Source: Cyanodermella asteris (Eukaryota > Ascomycota > Lecanoromycetes > Ostropales > Stictidaceae). From it: 64,000 nucleotides of DNA. The number at the start of each line of letters is the position of its first letter. Position 1 is the stretch's first letter. The stretch lies in the NCBI GenBank assembly GCA_900618795.1, contig UYJD01000002.1:1744643-1808642 (forward strand), written 5' to 3'. This document shows, one piece after another, positions 47,601 to 57,701 of the stretch. The position numbers and the translations under genes are program-made. The notes under the pieces are model-generated. The model had not been told where the DNA came from. It ran no database searches and saw only the letters and a program-made list of their open reading frames with translations.

Positions 47601-48287
47601 GAACGGATCGAGCTTGGCCGCCAAAGCTGGTCTCACAGTTGGCAGCGCAGGCGAGGTCGGCTCGTCGGCATTCTGTGTTCTCGCCTCGAAACGCTTCTGA
47701 AACTCCCCAAACTTGCGCATCAGGCGCTCAGCTGGACGCGCTTCGCGATCAATCCCGAGCTTGTATACCTCCTCCGCTTGTGTCCAGCGTCCTGCGCCCT
47801 CTAGCCAAGCCGCAAACTCCTCGTAGTAAAGGGCTAAGCCTTCCCCGATGCTATGTCGCGCAAGATAGGCATATGTCTCGCGGGGGGAGTCTGAAAAGAA
47901 CCGAATGTAGGAAAGCCACAACTTTAGATATCGTACGTCGTTCTTGTATTGTGCGCTTCCTTGGAAGGTCTTGGTTGCGCGCTCAAGCAGAGTTCGTAGC
48001 TGCGATTCAGGCGTCGCTTGCGCCGAGGGGTATGCGTTCATAGTCCATTTCACGTAACGGTCGTAAATATCAAGCGGGTCATCAGAATCTGCGATGCTCT
48101 GCAGTTCTGTCTCGTATTCCTGTCGGATAGCATCATTGAGTGTTCGTGTCGCCCCGGGAGTGGGAACAGGCGAGAATGGGGAGGGACCGAATTGGGAGGC
48201 CAGTGCCTTTGCTGAGCGGCCTTGAGGCAATGACTGAATATTCTCCTTTTGACCCTCGATGAGATCGAAGCTGATGAGATCTTCCAT
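44661..48287 (-). CDS. BUB1: Spindle-checkpoint kinase BUB1 (MadBub-like, with KEN box)
   Basis: Kinetochore kinase of the spindle assembly checkpoint. Exons 47322-48287, 46855-47251 and 44661-46801 join to 1167 residues (donors GTAAGT and GTAAGG). A KEN box (QKENIQ) sits at residues 13-18. The Mad3/Bub1 TPR-like homology region 1 follows (DPLDIYDRYVKWTMNAYPSA, YLKLWLSYIRFFSDSPRETY, YYEEFAAWLEGAGRWTQAEE). Exon 2 carries homology region 2 (FCFEELRAKSRGWLQRTW). A long acidic, disordered stretch leads to the C-terminal kinase: LGKGSYGSVYL near 819-829, the VAIK lysine near 848, catalytic HGDLKADN near 956-963 and DFG (IDFGRGID) near 997. HGDLK in place of HRDLK is usual for Bub1. No separate MAD3 gene is in the window. 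Confidence 0.95.
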
Positions 48288-48600
48288 GGTCGATAGCTGG
48301 GGATCTCGGAGATCTGAAGGTCCTGTTGGGTTAGTATGGCGTTGATGTCCAAAGGATGCGATCGCAGAGTCTTGATAGTGGGTGTTTGAGTACTGGCGTG
48401 TTTACTCGCCGGTTGCGTTGCTGGGCGACGGGATTTCCGCGTCACGGGACCCCATGCCAAAATGCGGCAAGTTTAGGCTCTACTACCACACTTTGAGACG
48501 GAGCTGATTGTGTAGCGCTCATCGGGAGCTTCTTGCTGAGGAAACGTGAGGGCCGATTTGCATTCACTAAAGCCTTCAAAAGCTACCCACTTTTTTCACC
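48288..48600. promoter_or_regulatory. Divergent promoter region, BUB1 / PHB2
   Basis: About 310 bp between divergent start codons; both promoters must lie here. No named element identified. Confidence 0.45.
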
Positions 48601-49623
48601 ATGGATCCAAACGAGTTCAGAAAACGGGCCAACCAACTGCGGCAGATGGTTCAGCAAGGTGGAAAGGGAGGAGGCGCTGGTGGACCTGGTCCGAAAGGTG
48701 CTGCCGGTTTGGTAGGCTTCGCTCTGCTCGCCGGTGGCGCATACGTTACGGCGAACAACGCTTTATTCAATGGTTGGTGAATCGAGGTCTCATGAATGAG
48801 CTTTCTGCTGACTCTTAAAAGTGGACGGTGGTCACAGGGCGATAAAGTACACAAGATTAGGCGGAGTGCAAAAGGACATCTACAGTGAAGGAACCCATCT
48901 CAGAATCCCGTGGTTCGAAACACCCATTACCTATGATGTTCGAGCAAAGCCACGCAACGTTGCCTCTTTGACCGGCACAAAAGACTTGCAGATGGTGAAC
49001 ATCACTTGCCGTGTTCTGTCAAGACCGAGGGTTGATGCTCTGCCACAAATCTACCGCACGCTGGGCACGGATTATGACGAGAGAGTGTTGCCGTCTATTG
49101 TGAATGAGGTCTTGAAGTCCGTCGTTGCTCAGTTCAATGCAAGTCAGCTCATCACCCAGCGTGAGAATGTTGCCCGCCTGGTCCGAGATAACCTGTCAAG
49201 ACGTGCTGCACGATTCAACATTCTGCTCGATGATGTTTCTCTCACCGTGAGTATTATTTGCCGAATGCTGTGTCCCTCATGCTAAGCTCTTCTCAGCACC
49301 TCGCATTCTCCCCAGAATTCACCGCCGCCGTCGAAGCCAAGCAAGTTGCTCAGCAGGAGGCACAGAGAGCGGCATTCGTCGTCGACAAGGCGAGACAAGA
49401 GAAGCAGGCTACGATTGTCCGCGCCCAGGGTGAGGCACGTTCAGCAGAACTTATTGGTGAAGCCATCAAGAAGAGCAGGAGCTATGTCGACCTGAGAAAG
49501 ATTGAGAACGCGAGGAACATTGCTGCGATCTTGCAGGAGTCTGGCGGACGCAATAAGCTCTACTTGGACGCCGAAGGCCTCGGCTTGAATGTCTCAGAGG
49601 ACGGCGACAAGCGACCGAAGTGA
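48601..49623 (+). CDS. PHB2: Prohibitin-2, inner mitochondrial membrane scaffold
   Basis: SPFH/Band-7 protein that assembles with prohibitin-1 into ring complexes in the mitochondrial inner membrane and stabilises newly made respiratory subunits. Exons 48601-48772, 48822-49246 and 49297-49623 give 307 residues. The start [20 protein letters not shown] leads to a Gly/Pro-rich stretch and a membrane anchor ([20 protein letters not shown]). The SPFH domain follows: [80 protein letters not shown]. The C-terminal coiled coil is [20 protein letters not shown] and the family end [13 protein letters not shown] is present. The introns are short (49-50 nt). Confidence 0.97.
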
Positions 49624-52364
49624 CAGTCGAAGCAAGAAGGCCTGCAGGCGCGGAACCCATAAGGAACATTCAGCTCATGGTCTTTTTCAAAACCGATGTA
49701 TTGTATATAGGAGCAGGGCATGCTCGAATTCAGCGTATGGCATTTGTACATCTCTTCGCTTCAATTCGCGTTTCGTCCTCTGTGCTCTGTTCCTACTGAC
49801 TTGCAGAAGTTCCTCATATTCGGTCTCGGTGTTAGGCTCAGAGTATGTCGACCGACTGGGTAGAGAGATGCCGACTTGGTCAAGAAGAAAGCAAGAACCG
49901 ACGGTTGCCGATCGACACCGAGCTATCGCCGGGAGCTGGTCCTCATGTGCCTGCCTGCCTACGACACCGAGCGCCGCTGCCATTCACTTCGCCTCGGAAA
50001 AGGACGATCTTTCACCTAAAATATAGGGCTCGGTGGTTCTGGGTTGCGCAGTTGCGGCTCAAAACGTCGCACCGAGTAAGACAAACACATACACTCTCTA
50101 GTCCCAATCAGAGCTTCGGAGACATGATCGGAGACCCGATACCGTCAGTAGGATGACACACGAGAGAGCATGATTTCTGTGACTCCACCTCAAGCCCGAA
50201 AGACAAGCAGTCTGCTGATTGGATGTACTGACTTCAGGCTATGCGCGTCTGGACCGCACGCTGCAGGAACCTGATATGCTTGGCCTGGGGCTCGAGCCAC
50301 GCCGAGCTGTAGTTATCAAAGCTAGATAAGGAGTTGTGGGAGCTGCAGATTTGAATAGCACAGTTGGATTCGAGATCGAGAAAGCTCGATCTGCACGACG
50401 AGTATCAGGCCCCAGATCTCTGCTGCATGCTTGATTGTCAATATCCGGGGAAGATCGACCTTGTGCATGAACACCAGACCGTATTGCTTTTCATCAGAGT
50501 ACAGCAATAGTTTCTTGAGTGCGAAGCTTATTGCACACCTGAACACGTGCTTTCCGCCATGTCTACATGAAAGTTATGGGAAGAGATTGAAACTTGGCAG
50601 TTTGTGATGGCGCGATACTGGACAGCAAAATTCTCAGTTTGAGAAAATTCATGAGGCGAAGCTCAATGCATTCACGCCTCACAGAGTCTTGGAACTTCAC
50701 AGCTCGGCTGACAAATTTTTGCTAAAAACACTTGTATGATATTGATTGCCGTGGAGAAGCTCAATGTGATCCTTCGAACTGCAACAACATCCTGCCAGGA
50801 TTCCACATCGCGATTTAAAGCGCTTACTTGGCGGTGCGCCCTGAAACACAGTGCCCTACCTGTGTTTGCCAACTTGCCAAGTGTATTGCAGACAGGGATG
50901 GCGTCAAGGGCGTGGTGTCGATGATCGCGTGGTGAAGAAGCTCTCTCGAAGACTATCGAGACTGGACCTGGCCCTCGGAAAAGGTACATGTTGGCTGTGC
51001 GAGCTGTGGTTGGGCGTTATCTCAGCCCAGCGCGGCCACCAGCGGACATGCTTTGATGTGGAGCGATTTCTTATCAACAGTTCGTTCCAAAGCGGCTTAG
51101 TCGATATCACACCCACGACACTCCATCATCGGGAAGAAAGATAACGCCAGCAAGTTGACACACATGCTTACGACTCGCCCCTGTCAGCGGCATGCTGCTG
51201 TCTTGCTGCTCCCTGCCGTGCATGCAGGCAATCTTCCGAAAGTACAAAGGACGCATTCCGAAGCGTACGACCTTTTAAGCACTCTTCCTACCCGATGAAA
51301 ATGTTCGGCATACAGTAAGTCCTTATACCAACCAAGATCGAACAAAACTACCCGAAACTCTCTCGGGATCATCGTTTGGCCTCCTCAAACCTTCAGCATG
51401 ACAGATTTGTCTCAGCAAAGCCTTCACGGACGGATTAATTCTGGCCGCCTCTAATTGGGCCATGCGCCATATCCCTTATCAACCTCCGTCCACACGTATG
51501 TTCGGCATGCAAGGAGCCATTTCTAGCAGCGAACACTGTTGTGCGCCCTTCATGATGAGGAATAAACTCATAAGAAGAACACAGTCTATTCTTCGAAAGA
51601 ATTCTTTCGGGCCAGTGGCTCGTCACGCACCTGTGCCTAATGTTGTCATGCATCTTTATTGCTATTGTTGATGTTGGCTGATTGTCGTTTACATCGTCAT
51701 TTGGCATCAGCCGCAGCGTGCTGCAGGCCTACGATAAGCCCAATACATGCCTCAGGTATCTGAGCCTGACTAGCCAACTGGAAGCAAGCATTACTCATAG
51801 CCTCCCCCAGCGAGATCTCGCACTTCCGAGTTGGCTGCTATCATCAATGCCGGCCCTATTCTCGACCGCCGGATCTGGCCCGGGCGTTTTCGTTTCCACG
51901 GACCACTGCGCACCGGGACCTGGGTAGCTTTTACCCTGCCGCTGCTCTGCTCATGCTAAGATCGCGAGAGCCGCCTGATGCTAATTTGACCCAGAAAAGC
52001 CATGGCCCAGCGACCTGAAAGTCCCGATCTAGGAAGCCATTGTACTTCTGCAGGCCCCGCGGAGTAACTGCATCATGCTTTTGAACCACCTTCTCGATGT
52101 TCTGTCAATGTAGCTTGGCCGATCTTGGTCTTGATAGGGCTCAAGTGATATATTAGCTTATTACAGCTCGTCTTTCCTGTTGCGCATTGTCTTTACCACC
52201 ACACTCTGATCATCTCTACTTCGCTGCAGACGGGCAATAGCTGTGGGCATCCAATCTGACACGAGGGCTGTGAACGTTCTGCCAACACACCCCTGCCCGG
52301 CGCCTCCGTTCGGCGGTGCTAGCGTTTCATCCTCCCAGACAGCTCCAGATTTCCCTCGGCCGCG
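49624..52364. promoter_or_regulatory. 2.7-kb intergenic region, promoter of the nitrate transporter
   Basis: No open frame with domain content occurs on either strand, and no RNA gene or repeat was recognised. The distal part is the PHB2 3' flank. The proximal part is the NRT2 promoter: HGATAR (AreA-type GATA) matches are at 51477-51482 (reverse), 51733-51738 (GATAAG), 51838-51843 (reverse) and 52132-52137 (TGATAG), and a NirA-type site lies at 52057-52064. Confidence 0.5.
52057..52064 (-). promoter_or_regulatory. NirA-type binding site upstream of NRT2
   Basis: CCGCGGAG is the exact reverse complement of CTCCGCGG, a match to the Aspergillus NirA consensus CTCCGHGG. It lies about 300 bp upstream of the transporter ATG, with a GATA motif (TGATAG) some 70 bp further downstream, the arrangement known from nitrate-inducible fungal promoters. 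Motif match is seen; function is inferred. Confidence 0.55.
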
Positions 52365-53988
52365 ATGGCTTTCTCAATCTCAAAGCTCTGGGCACACCCG
52401 GAGGTCAACCCGATAAATCGCAAGGCCAAATCGATCCCTCTCTTCAACCCGATCAACGTCTACGGCCGCGTCTTCGACGCCTCCTGGTTCGGCTTCTTCA
52501 TTGCTTTCTGGTCGTGGTACGCCTTCCCACCTCTCCTGGCCTTGACTATCGCCAAGGATATCGGTGCCTCGAAACCTGCGCAGCAGAACTCGAACATCTT
52601 GGGTCTCGTCGGAACACTCATCATTCGTCTCGTCTCTGGTCCTCTCTGTGATCGCTTTGGTCCTCGATATGTCTTTGCAGGTGTTCTGCTCATTGGCGCA
52701 CTGCCAACTTTCTGTGCCGGTGGTGTTTACAACGAAGCCGGTCTGATCACACTTCGTTTCTTTCTCGGTCTGATCGGTGGCTCCTTCGTGCCTTGCCAGG
52801 TATGGAGCACGGGATTCTTTGACAAGAACGTGGTCGGAACCGCCAATGCCCTGACAGCTGGTCTCGGAAACGCAGGTGGTGGAGTTACATATTTCCTGAT
52901 GCCGGCAATCTTCGACTCTTTGGTTGGTGAGCGTCATCTGAGCGCACACAACGCCTGGCGCGTGGCCTTTGTCGTTCCTGGTATCCTCATCGTCTTCATG
53001 GCCATCGTGATTCTCACATGCTGCCCCGATACTCCTACCGGCAAGTGGTCTGAACGCCATCTTCACGCTAAGCAGGACCTTGCAGCTCATGGCATCAACC
53101 CCGCTGTGGTTGACATGGATGGCGACATCACCGACAAGGCCCGCAATGGCAGCACGGCCGGCAGCTCGCCCTCGCCAGGCGACGAAAAGGCAATGGAGAG
53201 TAAGGAGTTCCCTCCAGACACCAAGGTTGGCGACCACGAGGCGCTTACCAACCCGAACGACATGCTCGAGACTGCCCAGGGCGAGATCGTCCAGAAGCCC
53301 TCCTTTAAGGAGGCCACCAAAGTCATCTTCTCGCTCCCCACCCTCACCCTAGCTGTTGGCTACTTCTGCTCCTTCGGAACGGAGCTGGCCGTCAACGGTA
53401 TCCTCGGAAACTACTATTACGCCGCTTTCCCCAAGCTTGGCCAGACCGGAACTGGGAACTGGGCGGCCATGTTCGGTCTGCTCAACGTCGTTTTCCGACC
53501 GATGGGCGGCCTGTTCAGCGACTTTGTTTACGTTCGCACTCACAACCTCTGGCTGCGAAAGGCTTGGTTGATCTTCTTGGGCATCACGACCGGTGCTTTC
53601 ATGCTCGCGATCGGTCTGACGAACCCGCATGACCAGAACACCATGTTCGGTCTGGTTGCCGGATTGGCCTTTTTCTTGGAGGCGGCCAACGGAGCTAATT
53701 TTTCCTTGGTCCCCCACGTCCACCCATACGCCAATGGTAAGTCTCAATCACTTCGATCGAAGATGAACACGTCACTAACATGTCTTGACAGGTATCGTTT
53801 CCGGTGTCACTGGCGCCGCGGGCAACCTCGGTGGTATCTGCTTCGCCATCGTCTTTCGCTACGTCGGCACCACAACGGCTGCTCAATTCTCCAAGGGCTT
53901 CTGGATTATTGGCTGCATCGTTATTGGCCTGAACGTCCTCGTCAGTTGGATCAGGCCGATTCCCAAAGGCCAAATTGGAGGTCACTAA
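52365..53988 (+). CDS. NRT2/NrtA-type high-affinity nitrate transporter (MFS, NNP family)
   Basis: Plasma-membrane nitrate (nitrite)/proton symporter of the nitrate-nitrite porter family. Exons 52365-53736 and 53792-53988 (donor GTAAGT, acceptor CAG) encode 522 residues, the fungal size. Twelve membrane segments are expected; visible landmarks are R88 in RLVSGP, MFS motif GPLCDRFGPR at 92-101, nitrate signature 1 AGLGNAGGG at 165-173, a long cytoplasmic loop at about 220-320, R378 in NVVFRPMGG, and nitrate signature 2 AAGNLGG at 466-472. The two arginines correspond to the substrate-binding arginines of Aspergillus NrtA. No nitrate or nitrite reductase gene is next to it, so the assimilation genes are not clustered here. 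GATA and NirA sites upstream suggest nitrogen regulation. Confidence 0.95.
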
Positions 53989-54337
53989 ATATGTGATGGG
54001 ACTCTATGGTAGTCGAATGATTTAATGTTGTAACGAGGGCGTTGAAAGCCACTTGCAGGAGTTTAATGGATTACATGGACCTGAAGCTGAAAAGGCAATT
54101 TTTGGTTGGTTATGCCTGCGATACCACGGGATGTATAGATTAGATCGTATAGATCTTGAAATGTACTACTATCAATTCAAACACTACGACTTCATGCACA
54201 GACTAGATCATACCACCAGAAGTGTGTTCAATAAGTTTTATGCAGAACAAGCTAGCATAGGCTCGGCAACCTTGTCAGCTCCACCACAATTGAGACCTTC
54301 ACAGTCGTCGAACGATCATCGACGAAAGCGAACGAGA

Positions 54338-54457
54338 CGCATAAACTTCTTGGGAGCCATGATCACACGTATGAACTTCTTGGCAGCCACAAAAACATGC
54401 ATGAGTTTCCTGGGAGCCGTGATAACACGTATGAACTTCCTGGGGGCGGTCGAGAAC
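54338..54457 (+). repeat. Four tandem copies of a 30-bp unit
   Basis: Units at 54338-54367, 54368-54397, 54398-54427 and 54428-54457 share the core ATGAACTTCYTGGGRGCC. In the open plus frame they read RINFLGAMIT, RMNFLAATKT, CMSFLGAVIT and RMNFLGAVEN, a ten-residue repeat. The unit length is a multiple of three and substitutions are partly conservative, so coding origin is possible, but the surrounding frame has no known domain. Confidence 0.75.
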
Positions 54458-54634
54458 ATCGCCGAACGCGATCGCGCGTACAGATCGCCAGTCTTTGGCC
54501 CGAAGACCTCGTCGGATCCACCAGAAATAGGATATTCAGACCCGTCGGATATGTCGCCCAATTCGTCCGCGCGTGCGAACTGCCATCGTCACTCTTCGTC
54601 CAGAGCCGCGATGCAGGGAAACCGAGCCAGGAGC

Positions 54635-54980
54635 AGCGTCATAGTTGATGACGTGACACGACAAAGCCGTCAAGGGCTCGAAGATGTTCTGCGATGAAGC
54701 CACAGCCTGGTTTTGGGGACCGTAACGGTAAGCGTAGTTTGGGGGCGCCTGGAGAGCGACGCCACTGTGCGAAGAAGATGTGTAGGCTTGGCCCTGATCG
54801 TGTGCTTGTGCTTCAATGAACTGGCGTTGTAATTGGCGTTGATCCCACAGCCCGTGGATCGCTGTCGTGCTCTTGAACTACCGTGGCATATCAGCACCAG
54901 CATCGGACTAAGGACCAGCGTCGTAGATGATGATGTGACGGCCCAGAGTCGTGAAGGTTTCGAAGATGTTCCTCGCATGA
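54635..54980 (+). repeat. Duplicated approx. 63-bp segment, 0.28 kb apart
   Basis: Copies at 54635-54697 and 54917-54980. Both contain TCGAAGATGTTC near the end and both are open in the plus strand, reading VIVDDVTRQSRQGLEDV and VVDDDVTAQSREGFEDV, so the peptide is better conserved than the DNA. The intervening DNA is not duplicated. Confidence 0.7.
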
Positions 54981-55135
54981 CGAGCCAAAGCTAGACATCA
55001 GCGCCGAAGTTGAGCAAGCGTTCCTGTCGGACGTGATTCATGTCCCGTCCACCGCAGGCGAAAGGTCATTGAGCTCGGAAGCAGAACGGACGGACAGATG
55101 GAGCTCGTTATTGACGTCACTATCGCCACGTCGCT

Positions 55136-55362
55136 TCCGATGGAACTTGTTGTCTTGGGAAAAGCCGACCGTGGTTCCTTGTTCTGGCAGTGATTGAGTG
55201 TGCTGGTGTCGCTGCCGCCGTGCCGATCGCGACGGAACTTGTGTCCCTAAAGAAGCCGACCTTGTTTCCTTGTTCTGGCGTTGAATGAACGCGCTGATCT
55301 TCCTACTACCATACCGGTCAGGATGGGATCTGTGCCCTCAAAAAGACCGACCGTGATTGCGA
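55136..55362 (+). repeat. Degenerate tandem array, approx. 90-bp period
   Basis: Three decayed copies, starting near 55141, 55232 and 55321, share an AAGCCGACC (AAGACCGACC in the third) core; the first two also share CCTTGTTCTGGC. Spacing is about 90 bp. No open frame runs through it. Confidence 0.6.
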
Positions 55363-55634
55363 ATCCTCCAACAAACGAACACGTTGTATTTCAAATGTAC
55401 GTCCAGCACCAGCAGCATTGGTTCGGTATCCTCGACGTTGCCCCGTGAGCTTGAACGTCCATGCAAAGAACAGCCACATGATATGCTGAGAAGAATCTCC
55501 GAGCGGGTACTTGAGGAAGGAGGTACTTGACGCCGTAATCTGCGGTTGCAGGTAATTCACCGGCGATTGAGCTTTCAATTTGGAGGTGCCGTGGGTTGGG
55601 GTCGACAACGTTGTTCAGATACACCGGAAACGTG

Positions 55635-56050
55635 ACTTGAGGGCGAGGAGGAGAAACGGAACATTTGGAGTCCGCCGAGCTGTATGGGGACCCTGACTTG
55701 AGTCCAAGGACAGAAAGGTAGTTTAGAGCTCGCCGGGCTGAAGAAGGGACTTGTTTCGGGACCCAGGACTGAAAAGCAGCATTTGGACTTCGTCGGGCCG
55801 ACTTGGGAATCTGACTCGAAACCCAGACGGACGGGCCGTATTTGGAGCTCGTCGGGCTAAGCCATAACGTGAGCCGAAGAAGCTAGAGCAACGGTCTGGA
55901 TTGATCGAGCTGCCTAGCAGCCCCGATTCGAGACCGAGACCAGACAGGCCGTATTTGGAGTTCTTCGGGCTACATCGAACCGTAAGCCGAAGTAGCAAGA
56001 GCAACGGTCTGGAGTTTGTCGAGCTGCTACTTGGTCGAGATGCCGCAGAC
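55635..56050 (+). repeat. Degenerate tandem array with GGAGCTCGTCGGGCT core
   Basis: At least five imperfect copies of a core close to CGTATTTGGAGCTCGTCGGG, preceded by a run like ACTCGARACCCAGACAG. The last two copies (about 55795-55910 and 55918-56035) extend to roughly 115 bp each, including GAGCAACGGTCTGGA. Divergence between copies is high, so the array is old. It is part of the same gene-poor interval as the other repeats. Confidence 0.65.
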
Positions 56051-57326
56051 GGAAGGAACATGGAAGAGCGCTGATTATTTGAATACATTGGTCCGCGGCA
56101 GGCAGCGCAGGTTGCGTGTCCACGATGCTGAACGGCTGCTCGGCGTGTGAGGTTGTCAAGTCGACACACGGGCGTAACATCGTGTTGGGCGCATTATGGA
56201 CAACCGTGTATACTGGTGCTGCCGCTCGACCCCGTAAGCTGGTTGGCCATGGCGAGAGAAGCTGGGTCACGGCGGGTATGACCGGTCTTGCGTCTGTGTT
56301 GTCGAGAAGGTGTCCACCGCGAGGGACATCAAGCCAATGGTCGAGCGCAATAACAGGATTCGGACGGTCCAGAGTGGACAAATTGTTGGCGCAAACTGGT
56401 GTTGCTGCGGCCGTGGCCACCTGGTCTTCACAATAAAAGAAGTACTATCCCTGCCAGAAGTCCTGATGCCTCTTGAGCTGTTGGCACTGCTGAAACCGCG
56501 TGGTCGTCATGTTTTCGATTTAAGCCTCGCTCACTCTGAGATGACCAGATGCAGAGCATCGCCATTGTCCCCCCATTGCCTTGTGATAAGACGGCAGTGG
56601 CCGGCCTGTATTGCTGTGGAGTTCGCGACGAGCCGGGAGGCGTCAATGGAAGCTGACAGGTCATAAGCTCCCGCGCTATTGCTCCACGTTGTCTGCTCGC
56701 TCGCTCTGGCTGCGTGGGGCTCAAAACTTTAGGAGGGCGAGGAGGGACAAGGCGTCCGTTTGGATGAGTTGGATTGAGCAAGCGTGTGGACGTGGAGAAA
56801 AGAGCTTGCGGCGGCCTTAATCTTTCCGTGAGCACATTGCGACCAGTTTAGCGCCTCAGGCTTGACAATGACTTATACGGCGAATGAAAGGAGACGACCG
56901 GGACGCCTGCTTCTTGTTCTCCCGCACCATCCCGAGCGTTTCATATGGTCCTTGAGGACAGCCGCCGCAGCATTCAGCAGTGCACTTCGATGATGTCCTG
57001 ATTAGCGCCAACGCTTTTATAGTGGCGTCAGTGAAGCTGCGCGCCGCAAACCGCATTCAGTGGTGAGCATTGGGCAAACAACTCAACAACCACACCACAT
57101 CATCCTCAACATCAGCGTTACACAAAACACGAAAGCGCTGCATGTCTGACCGTTGTAGGTCAAACTCGATCAGGATCATCTCAGTTGAGGTCATCATACT
57201 CTTTTCCAAGCTCTCTTCAGGAGGCATGGCGGCGGACCAGGAGCCGGAAGGAAAGCTGGACGGCAACCTGCATGGTTTTCTCATATTTATAATGCATCGA
57301 CCCGGCGCGCATCGACTGCAGCAGCT

Positions 57327-57353
57327 GGGGATGGGGGGATGGGGGGATGGGGG
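57327..57353 (+). repeat. G-run tract, G-quadruplex-type motif
   Basis: Four runs of four to six guanines separated by AT dinucleotides (G4-AT-G6-AT-G6-AT-G5) satisfy the usual intramolecular G-quadruplex pattern with very short loops. It lies about 350 bp beyond the stop codon of the minus-strand Zn2Cys6 gene, whose RNA would carry the C-rich strand. Confidence 0.7.
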
Positions 57354-57701
57354 AAGAACATCGCCTTACCTTGCTGTCAATATCTGCTAGAAAAAGTACT
57401 TGACTTTGAGGTCATCGACAGAGCAGTACGTTGGCCTGCCCCTCAGCAAGCGTTTCGCAGCGCTGACACGACGATACAATGCATCAACCACCTCAAGCAG
57501 TCTCTCGGCTTATCGTCCTACCCTTGAAGCCCGCGAGGACCGAGAAGGTACAGCTTGACGCGGCTTCAGAAGGCACCTCGTGTGGAGGCAGTACAGACGG
57601 GTGGCGCCGAGGCGTCGACTACCACCTCCGTACAACGACAGGACGGCCAGTGTACAGCAATGAAGCAGCAAAAACACCAAGACAAATGCTTGGAGGAGAC
57701 A

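Larger units (their letters stand above)
53989..57701. other. Repeat-rich, gene-poor interval after NRT2
   Basis: A 3.7-kb stretch with several unrelated degenerate tandem repeats (listed separately), a G-run tract and no recognisable gene. An open plus-strand frame up to 54697 contains the 30-bp repeats but starts only at a non-ATG or an internal ATG (54131) and shows no domain. Confidence 0.45.

Noticed and set aside
52380-53237. Long minus-strand frame (285 codons) opposite NRT2
   Set aside because: Antisense to the clearly conserved transporter; a result of codon bias in the real gene.
54053-54697. 214-codon frame downstream of NRT2 as a gene
   Set aside because: The first codon is not ATG, the promoter would overlap the NRT2 3' end, and the only structure is the tandem repeat; described as a repeat instead.
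53989-57701. Transposon or old virus-like element as source of the repeats
   Set aside because: No transposase, reverse transcriptase, terminal repeats or target duplications were seen; the arrays look like local tandem duplication.
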